Shown here in pieces: positions 1-10,232 of a stretch of DNA of 64,000 nt; within the stretch, counting starts at the first letter, position 1; each line of letters opens with the position of its first letter. Source of the DNA: Formicarius rufipectus (lineage: Eukaryota > Chordata > Aves > Passeriformes > Formicariidae); the NCBI GenBank assembly GCA_013399695.1, contig VXAU01003742.1, positions 1-64,000 of the forward strand. The letters run 5' to 3'. Below the pieces are notes generated by a model that saw only the letters and a list, made by a program, of their open reading frames with translations, was not told the origin of the DNA and did no database searches. The position numbers and the translations under genes were made by a program.

Positions 1-96
1 ACGGCGGGGGCTGGGCTGGGCATCGGGCCGGAGGGTCCGGGATAGTCGCGGCAGAGGGGGGTCCCACGGCCCCCCGCCTGACCCCTCCGCCCGCAG

Positions 97-3000
97 CTTC
101 ACCGACCCGAGCGTGTCCATGGAGCTGCTGCGCGCTGTGCTGCAGCCCAGCATCAACGAGGAGATCCGCAGCGTCTTCAACAAGTACATGAAGGTGAGTG
201 CAGGGGACCGGTGGGCAGCAGGGGTGTGGGGACACCTTGGCTGCCACACCTGGTGTGGGAGATGGGCGCTGTGCCGGCCCCAACACTGCTCTGACCCTCT
301 CCTGACCTCCCCTCTCCAGTTTTTCCAGACAGCAGCAATCAACGTGCGGGATAATGTCGGGGAGGAGGTGGACCCAGAGCAGCTCATCCAGGAGACCTGT
401 CGGAGCTGCCTGGAGCAGGTGGGTGCTGGTGAGGGGTTCCTTGGGCACCCAGCCAAGCAGAGCAGCCTGGCTGGGACTCGTCCCTCTTAACAGCTTTGCT
501 GTCACCATTAGGGAACATCCGCAGCCCTGTGCTGGGTTTCATTCTCACTGGGAGGAGAGGAGCAGTCAGGGCTAGGCAGCTTGTGCTGCAACTTCTCACT
601 GCTGCTGTCAGAACATGGCCACAGCTGGACCTCCCCCAGGGATCAGCCCCCATCACCTGTCAGAGGGTCCTGGCAGGGTGGGACAGGAATTTTTCCTTTC
701 ATATCTTGCTTTTCTGCCAGTTGACCAGAGTTTATTGTACTCAGATTGTACTTTTGCATCTCGCTATCTGCGGAAGCATGGCCTGGTGGCACACCAGAAG
801 CAGGGCTTGTGCAGGGCTTCTGGGCACACACATCAGGAGAGGGTTGCTGGTGAGGTCCTCTCTGGGCCCAAAATCCCTAGAATACTTTTTCTCTTCCTGC
901 AGGCCAAACTGCTGTTCTCTGATGGCAAAAAGGTGGTTCCCAGGTTGCCACATGAGCAGGCAGTGCCAAAGGTAAACTTTTATGATTGTACACAGAGGCT
1001 TGAATGACTTGTGAGAACTGGGAGAAGGAGTAGAAGGGTTGGAATCACTTTATTCTCTGCCTCTTCTGTCCTCCAGCACAATAGTGCAGAGGGCAGAATT
1101 TGGGATAATCTTGTGGTTTGGTGCTGCTCACCAAGGTGGCCTGGGGTCAGTGTTTACCTGCAAAGGAGAGAGGGGTCAGCATTTACCTAGTCAGTGGGAT
1201 GCAGGGAGAAGATCCCACTCATCCCACTGCCCTTCCCCTTCCAGCGTGCCCGACAGATGGATGAGGAGCTGAGCCGTCGAGGGAGCCCTGTTCCCAAAAA
1301 GGTAGGAGGGTTTTCTACACAAGGGATTTTCTATTTTGGAAAGTCTTGTCCTCCTAGCTGGCCATTCCCAGCATATGAGTGTGTGCAGGTGCACTGGCGG
1401 CTTTTGTGAGGTCTGGGAGGTGCTCGCTCTGTTGCCAGGCAGCATTTCTGCCCATGACAAAAGGAGCTGCTTCCCTGGGAAGTGGAGGGTCGCCAAGAGG
1501 GTTTCCTCAGCCAGCACAGCCAAGTCACAGAAGGGTTTCTTCCATGCAGAGAAAGGGGCGGCCTCCAGGACAGAGCCTGTCGAACGACCGCGGGGTCTCA
1601 GGCATGGCAGCGTGAGTATGGGTCCTGAGCTAGAGCCCCTGTTTTGGGAGGGCAGGGGGAATGAGGCTGCCCACATGGGGGAGGCACAGAAACCCCCTGG
1701 TCTCCTTCCCTCCTGCACAAAGGCAGTGGGAGTTCTGGGGGCAGAGAGGGGTCTTAAGTTGAGGTGTTTACCCCCAGGAGAAAAAGACCTTCATGGAAGA
1801 GGATTTAAACAGGCCCAAAGGGGTAAAAAGATCCAGATGGATCATTCAGAGTTGAGCAGTGAGACACAGAGGAGGGTGGGATCTGAGTAGCTGGGAGAGC
1901 AGAACATGCATCAAAGCTGAGCATCCAGATCTGGGCACCACAGGAGAATGGAGGGTGTGAACAAGGGTGAATATGGAAGGGCCAGTGGTGGTGATGGTGC
2001 TGGCTCTTCAGGGCCTCATTCTTACCACATTTCCCTTCCCCTCAGGTGGAAGCTCAAAGTCTCTGAGCCCGTGAGAAGGGATGGACCAAAGGTATTGGCT
2101 GGCCAACACTGCTGGGCTCCCCCTCTCCTCCCCTTTGCTCCTGCCTGCAGCTGCAGGAGCACAGGACAACACAGGCTGTGCTCTGCCCCGACGGGGCCCT
2201 GGGACAGGGGGTGAGCAAGATGAGGAGCGAAGTGCCTGGAGGCCTTTGCTGGTCTCCCCAGGCACTGCAGCCTGTAGCCATGGAGTGTGGTGCTGCTGAG
2301 GGAGACCTGGGGAGAGCAGGAGTAGCCCTGAGAATCCCACAAGTGTTTCCCATGAGGGAGACTGCTTAGATCAGCCCAGATGGAATGTAACATCCCTCCC
2401 CTGTGGAAGGCTGGAGGTCTGTGGCCAGCTCCCTCTCTTCCAGGCTGGGAGCAGCTCCAAGGTTCCCTGTCAGAGTGCCGAGGCTCGTGGAGCATGGCCG
2501 GCACCAGCTTCATTTCTAATGCTGCCCCTTTTCCAATTGCTCTGTAGTGGGATCCATCCCGACTGACTGAAACCACAACCTTTGTGCTGGGATCTCGAGC
2601 AAACAAGTAAGGAATGGCCCTGTCGATGGAGGGTGGTGTCCCCAGGCAGGAGCCCGTGACACTCCTCCCGTCACTTCGCTTCTCTGCCTCAAAAGCAGTA
2701 GGAAGGGCTTGGGGAGGAGAGGGGTTTCCCGTTCCACCACACCGCACTCCTCACAGCCCTAACACCCCTCATGTTCCTCTTGCAGAGCTCTCGGGATGGG
2801 AGGAACAAGAGGGCGACTCTACATCAAGCATCCCCACCTCTTTAAGGTCAGACGCTGCAGCCAGATGGTTTCCCATGGGAATCAGGGGCGTGCGCTCCAG
2901 CTCGCCTGTTTCCTCCCTCCCCTTGCCCTTACTTGGTACCTCGGAGCACATTCCCAGGGTCTTGGCTAGCACACGGAACACGAGCCGACGGGTTCGCTGG

Positions 3001-4166
3001 AGCCGGGGCTGAGGCTGGAGAAGGGCAGGCGGGGCGGAGCAGAGCATCCCCCCAGTGGGCAGCTCGAGGCGGGGCACAGCGCCCCGCAGGAGGGGGGATC
3101 TGAGCCGAGGGTCTGTTGCCCGTGCTCAGCTCGGCCCTCGCTGCTTTATTGCAGTACGCGGCCGACCCGCAGGATAAGCACTGGCTGGCAGAGCAGCAGC
3201 ACATGAGGGCCACTGGGGGCAAGATGGTGAGTACGGCCGGGCACAGGGCCCGCCGCAGGGCCAGGACGGGCGGAGGAGCCACGGGACAGGCGGCTGTGGC
3301 AGGAGGTTAGGCAGGGCACGGGGGCACAGCTGCCCCCGGGGCGCCACCGAGGGCTATCCCCTGCCCTGTGGGGTGCGGGGGCACAGCTGGGTCCTGCAGA
3401 GACAGAGCTGGCTGGGGACAAGTGGGTGTGGCGCTGCCCCAGCTGCCCGTCGTGGGCACCCTGAGGTGTCCCCCACCTTGTGCCACAGGCGTACCTCCTC
3501 ATCGAAGAGGACATTCGGGACTTGGCTGCCAGTGAGGATTACAGGTGAGGACTGAAGCAGAGGTGATGCCGTGCCTAGGGCTGCTTCCCTGGGGGCTCCC
3601 ACCACACCCCTTCCTCTCAGGGCTGCACTGCAGGGAAACTCTGAGCCGGAGAAGCCCTGCTCCATGCCGGCTGGGGGGCTTGGTGCTGGTTAGGGGGGTG
3701 GTCTGTGGTAGATTTGGGCTCAGTGTTGGCTGGAGATCTGTGGTGGGTGCTGGGGGTTTTGGGCACGGTACTGGTTGGGGTCCATAGTGGATGCCAAGGT
3801 CCGTGGTGGGGTTAGTGGGTCTGGGCTTGGTACTGGTTGGGATCTATAGTGGGTGCCAAGGTCCATGATGGGCTTGGGGGATCTGGGCTTGGTACTGGTT
3901 GGGGTTCATGGTGGGTGCCCGGGGACATGGTGAGTGTGGGGTCCATGGTGGATTCCAGGTAATACGGTGGGTGTGAGGTCCACGGTGGGTACTGGAGTCC
4001 CTATGTCTCCCCTCCTTCCTTCCCAAGGGACTCAGTGGACTTGAGGCTGGAGGAGCTGAAGCCCTTCATCCCGCCGGCCTGGATGACGGAGAAGATGCAG
4101 AAACACATGGAAACGCTTCGCCGCGGGGGGGACGCGCCGCCCCCCGAGGATCCCCCCGAACCCTGA
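97..4166 (+). CDS. DNTTIP1: DNTTIP1, 3' eleven coding exons (N-terminus off window)
   Basis: Deoxynucleotidyltransferase terminal-interacting protein 1, a DNA-binding and dimerising subunit of the mitotic deacetylase complex (MiDAC, with HDAC1/2 and MIDEAS) in the nucleus. Exons read: 97-193, 320-418, 903-971, 1245-1301, 1550-1611, 2046-2091, 2548-2606, 2786-2846, 3155-3226, 3489-3544, 4028-4166. They join in one frame of 272 codons after one leading base, ending at TGA 4164-4166. The peptide carries the family's dimerisation segment (LLRAVLQPSINEEI), the basic AT-hook-like stretch KKRKGRPPG formed across the exon 4/5 junction, and the C-terminal DNA-binding part (FVLGSRANKALGMGG; KYAADPQDKHWLAEQ; AYLLIEEDIRDLAAS). 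All align closely with remembered human protein. The first exon or exons, encoding about 55-60 residues, lie upstream of the window. The extreme C-terminus is Pro/Asp-rich and differs from mammals. Confidence 0.95.
3700..3990. repeat. Minisatellite in the last DNTTIP1 intron
   Basis: G/T-rich degenerate tandem repeat with a unit of about 62 bp. The phrase GGTACTGGTTGGG recurs at about 3767, 3829 and 3891, each copy followed by a TATAGTGGGTGCC-like phrase. It is intronic and lies only about 40 bases before the acceptor of the terminal exon. Confidence 0.75.
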
Positions 4167-4179
4167 GGTCTCGCCCCCC

Positions 4180-4185
4180 AATAAA
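4180..4185 (+). terminator. DNTTIP1 polyadenylation signal AATAAA
   Basis: Canonical hexamer 14 bases after the DNTTIP1 stop codon, giving a very short 3'UTR. The first CCAAT box of the UBE2C promoter begins only about 100 bases further on. Confidence 0.85.
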
Positions 4186-4287
4186 GCCACTTCGCACCCT
4201 CCTCGCCGCCTCCTGGGGACTGGGCAGGGGCGTCTGGCCCTTTAAGGGCTCGCGGGACTCGAGGCCCCGCCCCTCGGCGGGCAGCGG

Positions 4288-4437
4288 CCAATCACAGTGC
4301 GGTGCGTTTGCGCGCGGCGGCCAATCAGCATCCGCAACCCGTTACCGTGGGAGCCGCATCCTCGGCGGGCGGTGATTGGCCGGCTCGAACGGGCTGCGCG
4401 CTGATTGGTGGAGGTGCCGCACGCGGAAACATTCAAA
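4288..4437 (+). promoter_or_regulatory. CCAAT/CHR cell-cycle promoter of UBE2C
   Basis: Four NF-Y-type boxes: CCAAT at 4288-4292 and 4321-4325 (33 bp apart), and inverted ATTGG at 4375-4379 and 4404-4408 (29 bp apart). About 24 bp later comes TTCAAA at 4432-4437, which is the CHR element TTTGAA on the other strand, flanked by a CG-rich CDE-like stretch. Several CCAAT boxes about 30 bp apart upstream of a CHR are the known architecture of G2/M genes controlled by DREAM/MuvB-FOXM1 and NF-Y, which fits UBE2C. The assignment to UBE2C rather than the end of DNTTIP1 is inferred from position and strand. Confidence 0.75.
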
Positions 4438-4474
4438 CGGCGCGCGGGCGGGGACGGGCGTGCGGGGACCGAGC

Positions 4475-4885
4475 GGCGGGCACAGAGAGACCGGGACACC
4501 AGGACCCGGATACCGGGACTGAGCCGCCAGAGAGACCGCGACACCGAGCCCAGGCCACCGGAGAGATCGGGATACCAGAGAGCGGGACACCGGGACTGAG
4601 CCGCTGGAGAGACCGGGACACCGGGACCGAGCTACCGGAGCGAGCGGGGGATCGGGACCGGGTCATCGAGACCGAGCCGCCGTAGCGACCGGGACACCAC
4701 AGCGATCGGGCTACCGGGACCGCGACACCGGAGAGACTGGAACACCGGCACCGCGACACCGGAGAGACCAGGCCACCGGGACCGAGCTGCCGTAGCGACC
4801 GAGACACCGGAGAGATCAGGCCACGGGGACCGAGCTGCCATAGCGACTGGCACCGAGCCGCCGCCGCACCGGAGCGACCGGGACC
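4475..4885. repeat. GC-rich degenerate tandem repeat in the UBE2C leader
   Basis: About 400 bases built from variations on GAC CGG GAC ACC and ACCGAGCTGCCG phrases (for example CCGGGACCGAGCTGCCGTAG twice near 4775-4850). It lies between the CCAAT/CHR promoter and the UBE2C start codon, so it probably forms a long 5'UTR or a 5'UTR exon. No conserved protein is encoded here; open frames across it are low-complexity Arg/Asp strings. Confidence 0.7.
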
Positions 4886-5145
4886 GCGTTCTGCTGCCAG
4901 CACAGCTGAAAGCGTCCTGCGCCGCCACCGGAGAGCCCCAAGCCCCGCTGCTTGGCACTGAGGAGCCCCGCTAGGAGACCTCAGACCGCTACTCGGCAGC
5001 GAGAGAGCCGCACGGGACCCAAGCGCAGGAGGGAGCGGCCGAGCAGAGCCCGGTGCGGCGCCGCCCGGGAGCGGGGTCCGCGTCCAGCCCGTGAGCCACC
5101 GGCGGACGGAAGCGGGTGTGCCGGTCGGAGCCCCTCGGAGCTGCC

Positions 5146-6322
5146 ATGGCCTCCCAGAACGCCGACCCCGCCGCCGTGTCCAGCACTGCCACTCGCAAAG
5201 CGGCCGAAACGGGAGCCACGGCGGCCCGCGGTGCGGTGGGGAAGAGGTGAGCGGGGCCGGGGGATGGGGGCTGCGGGCTGCTGTGGCTGGGGGCTTCCCC
5301 GCCGGGCCATCCCGTGACACGCTCTTCCCCCCGCAGGCTGCAGCAAGAGCTGATGGCGCTGATGGTGAGTGGGGTCCCGAAGGGTCCTGGGGCCGAGCTG
5401 GGGTTGGGGGTCCCAGGGGCTCTCGGAGCTGAGTGGGACCGGGAGGATGCCGCGGTGTCCCGGGCCGCCCTGACGCGGTGTCCCCGCAGATGTCCGGTGA
5501 CAAAGGCATTTCCGCCTTCCCTGAGTCCGACAATCTGTTCAAGTGGATTGGGACCATTGACGGCGCTGCTGGCACGGTGAGAGACGAGATCCTGAGCTGG
5601 GGAGGGGCTGACCCCGCTCCACCCTCCTGTCTCAGCTGAGGGTGGTCCCAGTCCTCTGCTCCCCCTGTACCCCTTTTCCCCGGAGTTTTTCCCCCCACCT
5701 CCCTGACTCCTGTCCCTGCAACTCCCACCCCCAGCCCTACGAGGAGCTGCGGTACAAGCTGTCGCTGGAGTTTCCCAGCGGGTACCCCTACGCGGCGCCC
5801 ACAGTGCGGTTCCTGACCCCTTGCTACCACCCTAACGTGGACACCCAGGGCAACATCTGCCTCGACATCCTCAAGGAAAAGTGGTCAGCGCTCTACGACG
5901 TCCGCACCATCCTGCTCTCCGTCCAGAGCCTGCTGGCAGGTGAGTCCTGTAGCTGCACTGTGGTGGGGTACTGGGGAAGCTGGAGCAGGTGGGGGGGCCC
6001 CTTGCCCTGCTCAGAAGTGTCCAGGACACTCCACCAGCTGACCCAGCCCCTGTTTCCAGAGCCGAATATTGACAGCCCCCTGAACACACATGCTGCTGAG
6101 CTCTGGAAGAACCAAATCGGTGAGTGTCTGGGGCAGAACCCCCCTGCCCACTCCCCATTGGCGTGGGCAGCAGCACAGCCCCCAGCCCTGCTGTGTCCCA
6201 CTGCTTGTCCAGCCCCAGCAGCTGCCCCAGGACCCTCATCACCATGTCCCACTCTCTCCTCAGCCTACAAGAAGTACGTGAGGGAGACATACAACAAGCA
6301 GGGCAAAGGCCAGGAGACCTGA
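5146..6322 (+). CDS. UBE2C: UBE2C, mitotic E2 ubiquitin-conjugating enzyme
   Basis: E2 of the anaphase-promoting complex (UbcH10); it starts K11-linked ubiquitin chains on cyclin B, securin and other mitotic substrates. Six exons: 5146-5246, 5337-5364, 5490-5576, 5735-5939, 6060-6119, 6264-6322. Together they encode 179 residues, the same length as I recall for the human protein. The UBC fold shows FPSGYPYAAPTVRF, the HPN motif at 104-106 and the catalytic cysteine at residue 114 in QGNICLDILKEKW. The N-terminus is the Ala/Gly/Lys-rich extension that restrains chain initiation, followed by KRLQQELM. ATG 5146 is in good Kozak context (GCCATGG) and gives the conserved MASQN start. Transcription is probably periodic, judging from the CCAAT/CHR elements upstream. 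Confidence 0.98.
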
Positions 6323-6427
6323 CCATCACCACTGCTCCCCGCCACTCCCACCCAGCCACCCCCTGTATTCTGTATCATAGGCTGTTTTTTAAATTAATGT
6401 TGCAGTCCGAGCCACGGTTAATGTATA

Positions 6428-6433
6428 AATAAA
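6428..6433 (+). terminator. UBE2C polyadenylation signal
   Basis: AATAAA 106 bases after the UBE2C stop codon. Confidence 0.85.
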
Positions 6434-6690
6434 TGCACATTTTTAACTTCTGTAGGGAGTTCTGTAAGTCTGGGCAGTGAGAGAGGGAGGGACTCCAAGC
6501 CCCATGGGCTAACAGGGGCTCTGTCAATATTTTGGGGATCCAGAGCAGTCCCATTCCCTCTGCAGGGTGAGGGCAGCCCCCAGCATCACCTGCACAGGCA
6601 AGAGGCTGGGGATTGTGGGAGTACATAAGGCTCCTATACCCTGCTCTTTGACAGAGGGTGCCAGGTTTGCTGCTTCATGACTGCCCCACC

Positions 6691-7428
6691 TCAGAACACC
6701 CCCCAGCAGTGCCCAGTGCAGAGCCCTGCCTGAGCCCTCCCAGATGGAGTGCTGCCTGTCCCTGCTGGCCGTCTGGTCTCTGTGGCTTCCACTGTCCATG
6801 GTGGAATGTTGGCTCCACTCTCCATCTCTGCCAGTGTGGTTCTCACCTGCTCAATCTCTTCCTCTAAGCACAGGGCAGCCAGGGGCTGTGTGGGACCCAC
6901 TACTTGCCATCCAGGCAGTCCCCAGACCCCCAGCCCAGTGCACAGTGGGGCCAAACCACCCTCTTGCATGGAGAAGAGCTGGCAGAGGTGGTGGGCTCTG
7001 TGTAGGTCCTGCAGGAAGAGCTCCAGAGTGGAGAGGAAGAGCACCCACAGCCGCTCCAGCTCCCGCCGCTCCAGGGGACTCACTGGTGCCTGCTGCAGCC
7101 CAACCAGCAGCACTCTCTGCAGCCCTGTGGGACAGGGGATGCTGAGCCAGGGTGGCCCTGCAGCTCCTCCATGGGCCCCAGCATGGGTGCAGGGGAGCTC
7201 TGTGGGGGGAGGGAGCAGGGGAGCCTCCTGCTTACCAGTGCTGAGCTCACGGGCCTCCGCACTCCTCCGCCGCCGCTCCTGGCGCAGCCGAGGGCTGTCA
7301 CCACTGCCCCCGAGCTGCAGCACCAGCTGCCTGTGCCCGGCTGTGGCCTTGCAGAGGGCAGCCTGAGCTGCCACACAGGTCCCCACTGCCCCCCGTCCAT
7401 GACACCCTTCCCTTCTGCTTGGTGCCAT
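6691..7428 (-). CDS. RGS9BP/RGS7BP-family protein without a clear membrane anchor
   Basis: Two exons on the minus strand, 7428-7236 (ATG at 7428) and 7124-6691, joined by a good GTAAGC donor and CCCACAG acceptor. They give about 208 residues. The peptide aligns along its length with R9AP (RGS9BP): HRQLVLQLGGSGDSPRLRQE matches the first helix, LERRELERLWVLF the second, and EEEIEQVRTTLAEME followed by NIPPWTVEA matches the SNARE-like last helix. R9AP tethers RGS9-1/Gbeta5 to photoreceptor membranes through a C-terminal transmembrane helix, and R7BP uses C-terminal palmitoylated cysteines. Here the frame closes about 27 residues short of R9AP, ending LCTGHCWGVF, with no transmembrane helix but two cysteines. 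Either a further exon exists, or the anchor is lost, or it is replaced by lipidation. Family call from remembered human sequence; orthology to a named gene is open. Confidence 0.7.
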   Translation of the reverse strand: MAPSRREGCHGRGAVGTCVAAQAALCKATAGHRQLVLQLGGSGDSPRLRQERRRRSAEARELSTGKQEAPLLPPPTELPCTHAGAHGGAAGPPWLSIPCPTGLQRVLLVGLQQAPVSPLERRELERLWVLFLSTLELFLQDLHRAHHLCQLFSMQEGGLAPLCTGLGVWGLPGWQVVGPTQPLAALCLEEEIEQVRTTLAEMESGANIPPWTVEATETRRPAGTGSTPSGRAQAGLCTGHCWGVF

Positions 7429-8106
7429 TGCACTCTGTGCGAACAGGGCAGAGTAAGAATGTTTGTGTTGGTCCTCCTGGTATCTCAGCTTCTCTGTGCT
7501 GCAGGGATGTGACCAGCACTGAGCTATGGCTGTGTCCTGCTAGCTGCACAACGCTGGTCCTGTGGTCCCACCCACCCCAGCTGGGGGCTGTGTTCCCCTC
7601 ATCCCTCTCTGCTATGCTCCACTCTGGCTGGTCCCCAGGGAGCTGTGATGTCCAGCAGTTTGGCACAGTCTGTGCAGACACAGAGACTCCAGTGTTGCCT
7701 TGTCACTGCAGGGAGGGCACTGCTGCTGCCCCTCCACCTTATAGGCTGGTCCCCTGGGTGGGAAACAGGTTCCCAGTGTGAGGCAGGCAGTGGTGGCTCT
7801 CTAGAACCACTGTGTTCCCACAGCCCTGCCCTGCGGCTGGGGCCGTGCTCTCTCACCCACTGGCATGTGAACCAGCTGCTCCAAATGGAAACTCTGAGCT
7901 CAGCTCTGGCACTTGCCCAAGAGCCCGTGGGAACCACAACCCTGTGCTGCTTCTCCAGTATGGCCCTATGGTGTGCATTTGCCTAGCATAGGGCACCCAT
8001 CAGGCATGTTCCCCTCCCTGGGGAGCAGAGCAGGGGCACGGAGACACAGCCCCCTCCCCATGTACACCCAGTGAAGTCTTGCACCAGCATCTCAAGCCTT
8101 TCCTCT
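7429..8106. other. Intergenic, no gene recognised
   Basis: Lies upstream of the RGS9BP-like start codon and downstream of the TNNC2 3' end. I see no conserved reading frame and no strong promoter motif. Confidence 0.5.
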
Positions 8107-8112
8107 TTTATT
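8107..8112 (-). terminator. TNNC2 polyadenylation signal
   Basis: TTTATT on the plus strand (AATAAA on the coding strand), about 190 bases after the TNNC2 stop codon. Confidence 0.8.
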
Positions 8113-8303
8113 TAGGCTCAAATCAAAGCCACAGGTGACATGGGAAGAAAAGCTCAGCCACCAGCAGTGGGATGAGACCAGGGCCCTGGCACAGAGCAGG
8201 GTCCCAGTCCATGCTGGGGGCCAGGTTCTGTGGAGCTGCTGCTCCCTGGGTGGTGGGGGAGCGGGGCTGGGTGCAGCAGCCGGCCCAAGGAATGTTTGGT
8301 CCC

Positions 8304-9852
8304 TTACTGCACACCCTCCATCATCTTCAGGAACTCTGCAAAAGAGTAGCAGTCTCAGACCACAGCCCTGCCCAAGTGCACAGGACAGGCACTTTTCCAG
8401 GGCTGCTGCTTACCATCAAAGTCAATGCGGCCGTCGTTGTTCTTGTCTGAGTCCTTCATCATGTCCTCTATGTCCTCATCAGTGACGGGCTCCCCAGTGG
8501 CCCTCAGGATCTCACCCAGCTCCTCAATGTCAATGAACCCATCCGCATTCCTGAAGGAAGGTAAGAGCAGTACGTGACCTTGCTCATCCCTGCAGGCAGG
8601 AGGGGCCACTTCACCCCTCCACTCACCGGTCGAAGATACGGAAGCAGTTGGCCAACTCCTCCTCAGACTTGCCCTTGGCGTCCTCTTTCATCTGGCGCAC
8701 CATCATCACCAAGAACTCCTCAAAGTCGATGGTGCCGCTGCCTGAAGAGAGGAAACCAAACAGGTCAGGGTGCTCACCCAGTGCCCAACCCTGTCACCCA
8801 CCACCAAGGGCAGCTCACCATCCTCATCCACCTCCTCAATGATGGCATCCAACTCTTCTTTGGTGGGGTTCTGGCCCAGCATCCTCATCACCGTCCCCAG
8901 CTCCTTGGTGCTGATGTCTCCACCGCCATCCGCATCAAACATGTCAAAGGCAGCTTTGAACTCTGTGGAGAGGGAGGTCAAGGTGAGATGGAGGGGCAGA
9001 GCCAGGCCCCATGCCATGGCCATGTCTGGCCCCTCTCCCCACTGTCCCTGTGCTCACCTGCAATCATCTCCTCGCTGAGGAAGGCGCGGGCTTCTGCCTG
9101 CTGGTCCGTCTGCAAGACAAGGGGGAGGGGTCACCATGGCCACCCACATCAGGCTGGAGACCCCTTGCATAGCACAACCTAGCAGAGTGAGGATGTGGGG
9201 AGAGCCCTTGTCCTGCTGCAGAATGATGCTGTGCTAGGGCAAACCCCAGCCCCCAGCAACCCTTACAGTCCCAGTGACTCCTGGGCATCCATGATCATGG
9301 TGGGCTGCAGGTAGTCACCTGCCCAGGCCCCCCACCAACTGGAGGGCTCCACGGTGTAATGGCCATGGTCCCTGTGTGCAGACTTGGCATCCTAGGTATG
9401 CAGCACTATTTTTGGATTCTCCTCGGCTCCCCTTGTAGGGATCGTTGGGACTGGAGCCCTGGCACCTGTCGGCCCTGCTCAAGTTTCTCCTGGAGGTGCA
9501 GGCTGTCCGTGGAGCAGGCGGTGACACTGTGTCGCATGACCCAGCACTCGGCTTTCAGCCACCCCCTGCCACTGCCGCCTCTGCACAGCTCTGAGCTCCG
9601 GACAGAGCTGAACCAGTGTCCCAGGTACCTGCACACCCTGAGCAGCCGCATGGTTCCCCCCAGGCATGTTCTGGGGGGACCCTGCACCACCCCAATGCCT
9701 TCCTGCCCTCACAACCACGGTCAGCCCAACCCTGGGGATTGTCTCCCCACTGCCTTCCACAGGAGCATGAGGTGTGTCCAGTACCTCCTGCCCAGTCGGG
9801 TCTTATCCTGTCACACAGCACAAGGCACACAACACACAGAGGCTCTTACCAT
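8304..9852 (-). CDS. TNNC2: TNNC2, fast skeletal troponin C
   Basis: Calcium sensor of the troponin complex on thin filaments of fast skeletal muscle; Ca2+ binding to the N-lobe releases troponin I inhibition. Minus-strand exons: 9852-9850 (only the ATG), 9109-9058, 8962-8819, 8741-8627, 8550-8414, 8335-8304. Together they give 160 residues. Four intact EF-hand loops are visible: DADGGGDISTKE, DEDGSGTIDFEE, DRNADGFIDIEE and DKNNDGRIDFDE, with the end FLKMMEGVQ. The start exon was chosen because ATG|GTAAGAG at 9852 is a near-perfect donor and splices in frame to TDQQAEARAF. Chicken TNNC2, as I recall it, begins MASM, so this start resembles the mammalian form. All Ca2+ ligands of hands I-IV look intact. 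Confidence 0.95.
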
Positions 9853-10222
9853 TGTGGGAGTTTACGATGTGCTTCCCACCCCTAGAGAATCACCAGCTCC
9901 TGCAGCAGGAACTCCCAGAAGCTCTGTGGTACCCCTGGAACCCCAATTTGTAGTGTCCCCTCTGTGGGCTGTGCCCCCAGCTGCTGCTCCTCGGCCCCCG
10001 CAGCCTATCAGCACCCCAGCAGCACCTCGCCCCGCTCACTGGCAACCAGCACTGTTACCTAATTTAGCCAAAGCTTTATTGGGCAAGGGCTGGGATTAAC
10101 ATGGGGCTGAGGCTGGGATGGAAATTCAAGCGTTCCAAGAGGGACACAGGAGCTGTATCAACAGGGTAGCTCTGCCCACCCCCATAACACTCCCTGCCCA
10201 GGGCGACTCAGCAACGAGGGGG

Positions 10223-10232
10223 TTAAAAATAG
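10223..10232 (-). promoter_or_regulatory. MEF2-like site upstream of TNNC2
   Basis: CTATTTTTAA on the minus strand is a full match to the MEF2 consensus YTAWWWWTAR. It lies about 370 bases upstream of the TNNC2 start codon, as expected for a skeletal muscle gene. Function is inferred from sequence only. Confidence 0.55.

Noticed and set aside
4433..5830. 465-codon minus-strand frame over the UBE2C leader
   Set aside because: Antisense to real UBE2C exons and to the GC-rich repeat; composition is Arg/Pro/Ser low complexity with no domain.
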